The position numbers and the translations under genes are program-made. Below, in pieces: positions 1 to 5,138 of a stretch of DNA of 5,138 bases (the stretch's first letter is position 1; each line of letters opens with the position of its first letter). This DNA is from Bacteroidota bacterium (GTDB lineage: Bacteria; Bacteroidota; Bacteroidia; Chitinophagales; Chitinophagaceae). The stretch spans positions 1 to 5,138 of the forward strand of contig JAEWJV010000354.1 of assembly GCA_023386395.1 (NCBI GenBank), given 5' to 3'. Below the pieces are notes generated by a model that saw only the letters and a list, made by a program, of their open reading frames with translations, had not been told where the DNA came from and did not search any database.

Positions 1-93
1 ATCCAAAATAAAATAAGGGTAAAAAATAAAAGCTTAGAGGTCATAAACAATTAAATGGTTGCAGTTACCCCACAAATTAAACCCAATCCCTCT

Positions 94-122
94 AAACAAA
101 AAAATCCCGCAATGCGGGATTT
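94..122 (-). terminator. Intrinsic terminator of the E2 gene
   Basis: A perfect 9-bp stem (AAATCCCGC at 102-110 with GCGGGATTT at 114-122) closes a 3-base AAT loop. Read on the minus strand, the stem is followed at once by TTTTGTTT (101-94), making a run of seven T across the stem end. It begins 21 bases after the E2 stop codon, which is the expected place. On the plus strand the hairpin is followed by ATATAAAAC, so it should work mainly for minus-strand transcripts. The remainder of 1-143 holds no gene that I can support. Confidence 0.9.
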
Positions 123-143
123 ATATAAAACTTATAAATACAA

Positions 144-1511
144 TTACCAGCTCCTGTTTAAATCCCAGCCCTCAAATTCTTTGGCCACCGCCGTTAAGAA
201 AGATGCACCTAAACTGCCATCAACAATACGATGATCATAGCTTAAAGACAAATACATCATGTGCCTTATGCCAATTGTATCGCCTTGCTCCGTTTCAATT
301 ACCACAGGCCTTTTCTTGATAGCGCCCACAGCAAGTATGGCCACCTGTGGCTGATTAATTATAGGCGTTCCCATCAAACTTCCAAAAGTGCCCACATTAG
401 TTAATGTAAAAGTCCCGTCTAATGTATCATCTGGCTTAAGCCTCGCATTACGCGCTGCATTAGCAAGATTATTTACTTTCTTGCTTAACCCCACAAGGTT
501 TAAATCATCCGCATTTTTAATTACGGGCACGATCAAATTACCGTTTGGCAAAGCCGTTGCCATACCAATATTCAAATCTTTTTTTATAATTATCCTGTCG
601 CCGTCAACCGAACTGTTAACCATCGGGAAACGTTTTATCACCCGCACCAAACAATCAATAAAAATAGGCGTGAACGTAATTTTCGTTCCATGCTGCTTTT
701 CAAAATCTTTCTTAATTTTTTCACGCCATAAAACCATGCTGGTAACATCAGCCTCTGCAAAGCTGGTAACGTGGGCGCTTGTTTGCTTGCTCTGCACCAT
801 GTGTTTGGCAATCAGCTTGCGCATCCTGTCCATTTCAATAATCTCCACATTGCCTTCATATTCTTTCGGCAATTCTTCTGCATATATTTCTTCAACAGGC
901 CTTATGGCTACAGAAGTATTTTCCTGCTTAACATTCATGTTTACAGGCTCACGGTTCGCATTAGTCTCCACTGGTGTTTTACCCCTGTTTGCCACATAAT
1001 GCAAAATATCCTTTTTCGTAACCCTGCCCTCATTTCCCGTGCCCGGAATGTTTTCCAATTCTGTCATGCTTACACCCTCACTGCTGGCAATATTCATTAC
1101 CAGCGGCGAATAAAAGCGGTTTATTTTACCATCACCGGCAGCCTGTGACGTAGTATGCACCGGCGTATAAGGAATACTCCGTTCATCAATTGCCTCTTCC
1201 TCCATCTCTTCCTTCACATCACCCACCGGCGCAGGCACATATACATCATTGGCTTCAACAGGTGCATCTACATTCGTTTCAATTTTTGCTATCACGCTGC
1301 CAATGGGCACCACATCATTTTCCTTAAACAAAATTTCCGAAATACGGCCTGCTGTTGTACTGGGCACTTCACTGTCAACCTTATCGGTTGCAATATCCAG
1401 CACGGTTTCATCCTGCTGCACAGTATCACCCGGCTTTTTATGCCATTTTAAAATAGTTGCCTCCATTATGCTTTCGCCAAGTTTCGGCATTACCAGATCA
1501 ACAATAGCCAT
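144..1511 (-). CDS. Dihydrolipoamide acyltransferase, E2 component of a 2-oxo acid dehydrogenase complex
   Basis: This 455-residue protein is the core subunit of a cytoplasmic 2-oxo acid dehydrogenase complex; it moves an acyl group from E1 through a lipoyl arm to coenzyme A. Visible domains: one lipoyl domain (about 2-78) with the lipoylated lysine K44 in TDKVDSEV; an acidic and Pro-rich linker; a peripheral-subunit-binding domain (about 133-172) ending in GTGNEGRVTKKDI; a second linker; and the catalytic domain (about 225-455) with NVGTFGS, NQPQVAILAVGAI and DHRIVDG, in which H427 and D431 are the expected active-site residues. Length is normal for a single-lipoyl E2 and nothing looks broken. 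The ATG at 1511 is the only plausible start, since an in-frame TGA lies at 1547-1545; no Shine-Dalgarno is seen. The lipoyl and catalytic motifs resemble branched-chain or mixed-specificity E2 enzymes, but no E1 or E3 gene lies in the window, so the substrate (pyruvate, 2-oxoglutarate or branched-chain 2-oxo acids) cannot be fixed. Confidence 0.96.
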   Translation of the reverse strand: MAIVDLVMPKLGESIMEATILKWHKKPGDTVQQDETVLDIATDKVDSEVPSTTAGRISEILFKENDVVPIGSVIAKIETNVDAPVEANDVYVPAPVGDVKEEMEEEAIDERSIPYTPVHTTSQAAGDGKINRFYSPLVMNIASSEGVSMTELENIPGTGNEGRVTKKDILHYVANRGKTPVETNANREPVNMNVKQENTSVAIRPVEEIYAEELPKEYEGNVEIIEMDRMRKLIAKHMVQSKQTSAHVTSFAEADVTSMVLWREKIKKDFEKQHGTKITFTPIFIDCLVRVIKRFPMVNSSVDGDRIIIKKDLNIGMATALPNGNLIVPVIKNADDLNLVGLSKKVNNLANAARNARLKPDDTLDGTFTLTNVGTFGSLMGTPIINQPQVAILAVGAIKKRPVVIETEQGDTIGIRHMMYLSLSYDHRIVDGSLGASFLTAVAKEFEGWDLNRSW

Positions 1512-1548
1512 AATTGATTTTTTTATTTTTAGTTTTTGGGGCGCTCAT
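1498..1548 (-). other. Possible 16-codon upstream ORF overlapping the E2 start
   Basis: An ATG at 1548 opens a 16-codon frame (MSAPKTKNKKINYGYC) that ends at TGA 1500-1498, just inside the E2 gene and in another frame. It starts 6 bases after a T6 run that follows a GC-rich hairpin. There is no Shine-Dalgarno, and Lys/Asn-rich codons are expected by chance in such AT-rich DNA. It could affect translation of E2 if it is used, but it may well be accidental. Confidence 0.15.
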
Positions 1549-1554
1549 CAATTG

Positions 1555-1581
1555 AAAAAACTTCCGCTGCTGTCCGGCAGC
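1555..1581 (-). terminator. GC-rich hairpin followed by T6: weak terminator or attenuator
   Basis: On the minus strand GCTGC (1581-1577) pairs with GCAGC (1570-1566) around a 6-base loop, followed by GGAAG and then TTTTTT (1560-1555). The stem is only 5 bp and the T-run starts 5 bases after it, so it is a poor standard terminator. A second pairing, TGCTG (1590-1586) with CAGCA (1572-1568), would exclude the first. It could end cinA transcripts or act within the E2 leader. Confidence 0.3.
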
Positions 1582-1596
1582 CCTTCAGCAAAATAA

Positions 1597-1640
1597 CATT
1601 ATTCAGCATTATTCAATTAGCTAAAAAATCTATTGAATAA
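1597..1640. repeat. Three TTATTCA motifs: tandem direct repeat plus an inverted copy
   Basis: CATTATTCA occurs twice (1597-1605 and 1607-1615), a 9-base direct repeat with a 10-base period. The second copy is also part of TTATTCAAT (1609-1617), whose perfect 9-bp inverted copy ATTGAATAA lies at 1632-1640 after a 14-base spacer. Two copies one helical turn apart plus an inverted copy is a layout seen in regulator binding sites. A weak AT stem-loop in the RNA is the alternative reading. Confidence 0.45.
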
Positions 1641-1642
1641 AG

Positions 1643-1680
1643 AATACGTATTTGATTGATAATATATAATATACAAATAC
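1643..1680. repeat. 7-bp inverted repeat with an overlapping 10-bp palindrome
   Basis: GTATTTG (1648-1654) and CAAATAC (1674-1680) are perfect inverted copies separated by 19 AT-rich bases. The left arm overlaps the perfect palindrome AATACGTATT (1643-1652). The arrangement is operator-like, but short inverted repeats are common in AT-rich DNA. It lies between the candidate E2 -7 element and the E2 gene. Confidence 0.4.
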
Positions 1681-1717
1681 ACAACAATCGTACAATTTAA
1701 GCCCTTCCTCTTCGCGC

Positions 1718-1725
1718 CAAAGGTA
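1718..1725 (-). promoter_or_regulatory. Candidate -7 promoter element for E2 (TACCTTTG)
   Basis: The minus strand reads TACCTTTG, an exact match to the Bacteroidota -7 consensus TAnnTTTG, 11 bases after the cinA stop codon. No TTTG or TTG sits 19-21 bases upstream, so the -33 element is missing. If used, it would give a leader of roughly 200 bases. A weaker alternative nearer the gene is TTATTTTG at 1596-1589, which matches five of the six fixed bases. Confidence 0.35.
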
Positions 1726-1736
1726 GCATAAACCGA

Positions 1737-2996
1737 TTAACTGTTAGTTTTCACAAACCTGTATAATAAATACAGTGCGTTCACTGCCGTTAATTCAATA
1801 TTCCGCTTTCTGTCAAACCTGAAGTGCATGCGCTTCGTTTCAATTTTTTCGGCATTGCCAACAGCTATCCAAACCATGCCCACAGGCTTATCTTCCGATC
1901 CGCCGCCCGGTCCCATAATGCCCGAAACCGCCACCGCATAATCTGTTTGCATCACCTTTAAAACGCCATTCAGCATTTCCTTTACGGTCTCTTCACTTAC
2001 TGCGCCCACAGCGGAAAGTGTTTCATTATTTACCTGCAAAACATTTTCTTTTATGCTGTTGCTGTAACTCACCACACTTCCTTTAAAATAATCAGACGAA
2101 CCGGCTATTGAAGTTATAAGGTGTGCAATATAACCGCCCGTACAGCTTTCGGCCGTTGATACCGTTTTATTATGCTGCCGCAGCAATTTGCCCACTAAAA
2201 TTTCAAACGGGATATCCTCATCAACCGCCAATACATCCTTTACTTCTTCTTTTAACATGGCAAACCTTTCATTTAACTCACGTTCTGTCTTTTCCTTATC
2301 GCCCTGCGCTGTTAACCGTAAACGCACCATGCCATAATTAGGCAAATAAGCCAGCTTTATATTGGATGGGAGATTGCTTTCAAAACCTTTAATTCTTTCG
2401 GCTAAAAAACTTTCACCAATACCGGCTGTTAATAAAGTTCTATGCCCGATATAGGGTAATTGAAAACGTTGCTGCAGCAATGGTAAAACATGGTTATTCA
2501 TGGCAGCCTTCATTTCATGCGGAACACCGGGCATGCTGATGAATATTTTTCCATCTTTTTCGAATAACATATTGGGAGCAGTGCCTACTTCATTTTTCAA
2601 AACGATAGCCACATCAGGCACCAAAGCCTGCCTGCGGTTACTCTCAAGCAAAGGCAACGGACGCTTAAACACTTCGGCAAACAGGTAAGTAATATGTTCG
2701 AGGGTTGCTTCGTCCGTTATCATTTTGCCGCCAAAATATTCACAAAGCAAAGGCTTGGTTATATCGTCTGCTGTGGGGCCAAGGCCCCCGGTTATTAAAA
2801 TAACATTTGAAACAGCGCTTTCATCATCAAGCGCTTTCCATATTTCATTCCATTCATCACCTACTGCTAAACGCCTGTGCACCCATACGCCAATTTTATT
2901 TAACTCCTGCCCTATCCAAGCGCTGTTGGTATCAATAACCTGTCCTATCAAAAGTTCATCGCCTATTGTTATAACAGAAACCCTAACCTGTTCCAT
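1737..2996 (-). CDS. cinA: CinA family protein: N-terminal MoCF-like domain plus C-terminal nicotinamide-nucleotide amidase domain
   Basis: A cytoplasmic two-domain CinA protein of 419 residues, a normal length for the family. Residues about 4-170 form the MoCF-like (COG1058) domain, with ITIGDELLIGQ, then TGGLGPTADD at 69-78 and later SMPGVPHEMK; in characterised relatives this domain has pyrophosphatase activity on ADP-ribose or similar nucleotides. Residues about 260-419 form the CinA C-terminal (PncC-like) domain with TAESCTGG (281-288, candidate nucleophile S284), YSNSIK (Y311 to K316) and GIMGPGGGSEDKPVG (359-373); this domain deamidates nicotinamide mononucleotide in pyridine-nucleotide recycling. 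All main motifs are intact. I chose the ATG at 2996: the frame extends two codons further only through a TTG at 3002, and the inferred transcription start is about 10 bases upstream. The competence name is historical and says nothing about DNA uptake here. It is divergent from the barrel-dacB pair, and E2 follows on the same strand after 225 bp. Confidence 0.95.
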   Translation of the reverse strand: MEQVRVSVITIGDELLIGQVIDTNSAWIGQELNKIGVWVHRRLAVGDEWNEIWKALDDESAVSNVILITGGLGPTADDITKPLLCEYFGGKMITDEATLEHITYLFAEVFKRPLPLLESNRRQALVPDVAIVLKNEVGTAPNMLFEKDGKIFISMPGVPHEMKAAMNNHVLPLLQQRFQLPYIGHRTLLTAGIGESFLAERIKGFESNLPSNIKLAYLPNYGMVRLRLTAQGDKEKTERELNERFAMLKEEVKDVLAVDEDIPFEILVGKLLRQHNKTVSTAESCTGGYIAHLITSIAGSSDYFKGSVVSYSNSIKENVLQVNNETLSAVGAVSEETVKEMLNGVLKVMQTDYAVAVSGIMGPGGGSEDKPVGMVWIAVGNAEKIETKRMHFRFDRKRNIELTAVNALYLLYRFVKTNS

Positions 2997-3014
2997 ATCC
3001 AATTATTATAGACG

Positions 3015-3047
3015 CAAATGTATAATGCAACTTTCGTTTCCTGCAAC
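3015..3047 (-). promoter_or_regulatory. cinA promoter (GTTG - N21 - TACATTTG)
   Basis: The minus strand reads TACATTTG at 3022-3015, an exact match to the Bacteroidota -7 consensus TAnnTTTG. GTTG at 3047-3044 lies 21 bases upstream, close to the usual spacing for the -33 TTG element. Transcription would begin near 3008, only about 6-12 bases before the candidate start codons, so the cinA mRNA would have a very short leader. Confidence 0.6.
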
Positions 3048-3051
3048 GAAA
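3032..3051. repeat. 7-bp inverted repeat over the cinA -33 region
   Basis: TTTCGTT (3032-3038) and AACGAAA (3045-3051) are perfect inverted copies around TCCTGC. The right arm covers the proposed -33 element of cinA. It may be an operator for cinA, for the divergent barrel-dacB pair, or for both; chance cannot be excluded. Confidence 0.4.
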
Positions 3052-3076
3052 AACAAAATCGAAATGTCATAATTAT

Positions 3077-3098
3077 AAACCTGCCACAATGCAGGTTT
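3077..3098. repeat. Terminator-shaped hairpin before the barrel gene
   Basis: AAACCTGC (3077-3084) pairs perfectly with GCAGGTTT (3091-3098) around a 6-base loop CACAAT. The form is that of the E2 terminator, including an AAA...TTT stem end and a shared CAATGC core. However, it is followed by only three T on either strand and lies between divergent genes, 24 bases before the barrel ATG. CAGGTTTG (3092-3099) inside its right arm is also a one-mismatch -7 element for the plus strand, so the site could be part of a promoter rather than an RNA structure. Confidence 0.5.
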
Positions 3099-3122
3099 GC
3101 AAAAAACCACTCATTCATTATT

Positions 3123-3863
3123 ATGAAATCAATCCTGACTGTTTCTCTTGTATTGCTGTATGTATGCACACAGGCGCAGTTTAATACGCCAAGGATAGAA
3201 GTCTATGCTGCACCAGGTTTGTTTTTCGAAAAACTAAGCAATGATGAACTTGTGCCGCCAAAACGCAGGAGCGTTAGCCGGTTGGGAGATGTTGGGTTAT
3301 ATGGATTACAGGTTGCTATGCCACTGAAAAACCACCGTTTTACATTAAAAGGTGGTGCAGGTTTCAGCCAGCGGCATTATAGTTTAAACAAATACAATAT
3401 TGATGACATTTTCACAGCATTTTTTTATTTTGATTCATATCCCCGCAGAGATAGTTTTAGCCTGGGTTATATTCGGTTTACCAATAATTATTTCTATATA
3501 CCACTCTCCTTTTCTTACACCGTAAGTAATCCCGCCCATAAATTCAGGCTGACATTTGGTTTAAATCTTCGTCCTGAATTTCTGCTGCAAAGCAATGCGG
3601 CAATAACTTTTGATTCAACGTATAAAATTCCGCAGGCCGCTGATATAACTGCCGCTAAAAAATTATATACATCCAATGCATCAAAATTTTTGTTCACGTC
3701 AGAATCTTTTATCGAAGGCTCATTTCCTGTTTATAAAAATACTGGCATATTCTTCCAGTTCAGGCCTTATTCTTTTTATGCATCTCCGTTGGATAACCGT
3801 TTAACCACATCAACAATAGAAGCATTTAGTTTTACATTTGGCGCATTCTATAGCTTTAAATAA
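3123..3863 (+). CDS. Secreted protein of unknown function, probable small outer-membrane beta-barrel
   Basis: I do not recognise the family. The 246-residue product starts with a clear signal peptide: MKS, a hydrophobic core to V14, then CTQAQ, with likely cleavage after A18. The cysteine at 15 is preceded by YV and does not fit a lipobox, so it is not a lipoprotein. The mature part has no long hydrophobic helix. It is rich in Phe and Tyr in short alternating stretches (for example NNYFYIPLSFSYTV, FRLTFGLNL and FSFTFGAFYSFK at the C-terminus), as in small Bacteroidota outer-membrane barrels of 8-10 strands. I chose the ATG at 3123 although the frame is open from 3018, because the signal peptide begins there and the upstream part covers two hairpins and the divergent promoter. 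It is followed by dacB after 5 bases, so the two are very probably co-transcribed. A role at the cell envelope is inferred from this context only. Confidence 0.8.
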   Translation: MKSILTVSLVLLYVCTQAQFNTPRIEVYAAPGLFFEKLSNDELVPPKRRSVSRLGDVGLYGLQVAMPLKNHRFTLKGGAGFSQRHYSLNKYNIDDIFTAFFYFDSYPRRDSFSLGYIRFTNNYFYIPLSFSYTVSNPAHKFRLTFGLNLRPEFLLQSNAAITFDSTYKIPQAADITAAKKLYTSNASKFLFTSESFIEGSFPVYKNTGIFFQFRPYSFYASPLDNRLTTSTIEAFSFTFGAFYSFK

Positions 3864-3868
3864 AACCA

Positions 3869-5138
3869 ATGCGCATAGCTTTTATTTCTCTCTTAACTTA
3901 TTTTTCTTTTAGTGTTAATGCACAAAATATTTCGCAAAAAATAAATGCGGCTGTAAATAATTTTTTGAACAATGAACAGCTTAAACACGCTGTTGTAAGT
4001 TTATATGTTACCGATGAAAATGGTAATAAGGTTTATGCGCTGAATGAAGAATATGGCCTGGCGCCGGCAAGTACGCAAAAGGTTTTCACGTCGATTGCTG
4101 CTTTAAGTTTACTGGGTGAAGATTTTATTTATAAAACAGAAATAGGTTATACAGGAAATATTAAGGATGGCAATTTAAACGGAGATTTAATTATAAAAGG
4201 TTTTGGCGATCCAACATTGGGAAGCTGGCGTTATGGCAACACAAAACCGGCATCGGTTTTAAATTTTATTGTTGCCAAAATAAAAGATGCCGGCATCAAT
4301 ACCATTAACGGCAATATTATTTTAGATGATGGCGCTTTCAGTTACCAGCCTTTGCCCGGCGGTTATATATGGGATGATATGGGTAATTATTACGGTAGCG
4401 GAAGCTGGGCCATTAACTGGCGCGAAAACCAATATGATTTAATATTGAAACCGGGCAAAAACATTGGCGATACATCAACCATTATTAAAACTTCGCCGCC
4501 AATTAATATAAAGGAGTACAATAATTTTATTACAACCGCCAAACCAAATTCGGGTGATAATACTATTCTTTACCTGCCGCCTTACGGCGATAATGCTTTT
4601 GCGGAGGGCACTATTCCGGCCGGCGTTAAAGATTTCACGGTTTCCGGCTCTTTGCCTTATGCATCAGATCAACTTAAAGCAGAGCTCGATTCTTCTTTGC
4701 AGAAAAATAAAATAACTGTAAAAAACTCAATTATTACCGGCGCTCCATTTGCCAAACAATATAAAGCCATTCCTGCAGCTGAAAATATTATTGCAACCTA
4801 TAATGCTCCCGCACTTGACAGCATTGTTTATTGGTTTATGCAAAAGAGCATTAATCTTTATGGGGAATGTTTATTGAAAACAATTGCTTATCAGCAACAC
4901 CATTATGGTTCTACTGATGTTGGTGCGGCTGATTTAAAAAAGTTCTGGCAGCAAAATGGCGTTGATTCATCTTCGATCAACATATCGGATGGCAGCGGGC
5001 TTTCGCCACAAAACCGTGTTACCACGCATGCTTTGGTGAATGCTTTATTATATGCTAAAAAGCAAAGCTGGTTTCAAAGTTTTTATAATGCTTTGCCGAT
5101 TTATAATAACATGAAATTAAAAAGCGGGACAATAAACG
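3869..5138 (+). CDS. dacB: D-alanyl-D-alanine carboxypeptidase/D-alanyl-D-alanine-endopeptidase (PBP4, peptidase S13), 3' end missing
   Basis: A periplasmic low-molecular-weight penicillin-binding protein that removes the terminal D-Ala from peptidoglycan stem peptides and cuts D-Ala-meso-DAP cross-links. The window holds 423 codons without a stop; the frame runs off the right edge. An N-terminal signal peptide (about 1-18, ending SVNA before QN) is present. All three active-site motifs are seen: SxxK as S68-T-Q-K71, SxN as S327-I-N329, and KSG at 418-420 in place of the commoner KTG. Other family marks are GFGDPTLG from 111, WDDMGNYYGSG (168-178) and DGSGLSPQNRVT (374-385). Family members usually continue a few tens of residues past the K(T/S)G motif, so most of the protein is here. 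The ATG at 3869 is supported by the signal peptide. It begins 5 bases after the barrel gene stop, without a visible Shine-Dalgarno, which suggests an operon with shared transcription. Confidence 0.95.
   Translation, partial: MRIAFISLLTYFSFSVNAQNISQKINAAVNNFLNNEQLKHAVVSLYVTDENGNKVYALNEEYGLAPASTQKVFTSIAALSLLGEDFIYKTEIGYTGNIKDGNLNGDLIIKGFGDPTLGSWRYGNTKPASVLNFIVAKIKDAGINTINGNIILDDGAFSYQPLPGGYIWDDMGNYYGSGSWAINWRENQYDLILKPGKNIGDTSTIIKTSPPINIKEYNNFITTAKPNSGDNTILYLPPYGDNAFAEGTIPAGVKDFTVSGSLPYASDQLKAELDSSLQKNKITVKNSIITGAPFAKQYKAIPAAENIIATYNAPALDSIVYWFMQKSINLYGECLLKTIAYQQHHYGSTDVGAADLKKFWQQNGVDSSSINISDGSGLSPQNRVTTHALVNALLYAKKQSWFQSFYNALPIYNNMKLKSGTIN

Larger units (their letters stand above)
1512..1736 (-). 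promoter_or_regulatory. Gap between cinA and E2: likely E2 promoter and leader
   Basis: This 225-bp gap separates two minus-strand genes and has no supportable gene apart from a doubtful 16-codon frame at its E2 end. It is AT-rich except for GC-richer patches at about 1561-1589 and 1700-1725. In minus-strand order it holds an exact Bacteroidota -7 element, a 7-bp inverted repeat with an adjoining 10-bp palindrome, three copies of TTATTCA (one inverted), a GC-rich hairpin followed by T6, and then an A-rich stretch before the E2 ATG. The size and the separate -7 element suggest that E2 has its own transcription unit, though read-through from cinA is not excluded. Confidence 0.55.

Noticed and set aside
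1..54. A plus-strand frame open from the left edge for 17 codons, ending at TAA 52-54, which could be the end of another gene.
   Set aside because: It is too short and too AT-rich to tell from chance; the Lys/Asn/Ile-rich translation carries no family signal.
34..95. Perfect 7-bp inverted repeat TTAGAGG (34-40) and CCTCTAA (89-95).
   Set aside because: The 48-base spacer and short arms, with no linked feature, make chance the simplest explanation.
388..999. A 203-codon plus-strand open frame opposite the E2 gene, with other shorter frames between 59 and 1596.
   Set aside because: They lie antisense to a clearly recognisable, full-length E2 gene, show no protein family features, and have no promoter or start context of their own.
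3021..3026. TATAAT on the plus strand as a sigma70-type -10 box for the barrel gene.
   Set aside because: No matching -35 lies upstream, and the other promoters here follow the Bacteroidota TAnnTTTG pattern; the sequence is also part of the cinA promoter region.
2123..3072. Plus-strand open frames of 62-115 codons opposite cinA.
   Set aside because: They are antisense to an intact CinA with all family motifs, and their translations look like low-information shadow sequence.
3018..3122. A 35-residue N-terminal extension of the barrel protein from an ATG at 3018.
   Set aside because: It would bury the signal peptide inside the protein and would cover the divergent promoter elements and two hairpins; the ATG at 3123 fits an exported protein.
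2969..3169. A 66-codon minus-strand frame spanning the divergent region.
   Set aside because: It overlaps both flanking genes, contains the cinA promoter and has no recognisable features.

Overview
The window looks like a chromosomal segment of a Bacteroidota bacterium, most likely of the Chitinophagaceae/Sphingobacteriia type (an inference from sequence style, not a database match). The evidence is moderately AT-rich DNA, very AT-rich gene starts without Shine-Dalgarno sequences, exact TAnnTTTG -7 promoter elements, signal peptides ending in ...QAQ or ...NAQ, and a typical Bacteroidota form of the D-alanyl-D-alanine carboxypeptidase DacB. It reads as ordinary core-genome DNA. I see no mobile element, CRISPR array, rRNA, tRNA or phage gene, and no convincing undescribed system.

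Layout: positions 1-143 are non-coding and hold a strong minus-strand intrinsic terminator. Positions 144-1511 (minus) encode a complete 2-oxo acid dehydrogenase E2 acyltransferase with one lipoyl domain, a peripheral-subunit-binding domain and a catalytic domain. Positions 1512-1736 are a 225-bp AT-rich gap dense in short inverted and direct repeats; this is the least explained part of the window and probably the E2 promoter and leader. Positions 1737-2996 (minus) encode a full two-domain CinA protein. Positions 2997-3122 are a divergent promoter region with a good cinA promoter and two perfect hairpins. Positions 3123-3863 (plus) encode a secreted protein of unknown function that looks like a small outer-membrane beta-barrel. 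Five bases later, a DacB/PBP4-type D-Ala-D-Ala carboxypeptidase/endopeptidase begins at 3869 and runs off the right edge just after its KSG motif.

The minus-strand pair is metabolic: an acyl-CoA-forming dehydrogenase core, and pyridine-nucleotide repair or salvage. They are probably separate transcription units, because the gap holds its own -7 element and a weak terminator-like hairpin. The plus-strand pair is envelope-related and very probably an operon, linking the unknown barrel protein with peptidoglycan trimming in the periplasm. The most useful leads are the repeat-rich E2 leader, the inverted repeat over the cinA -33 region, the terminator-shaped hairpin just before the barrel gene, and the tight pairing of that gene with dacB.
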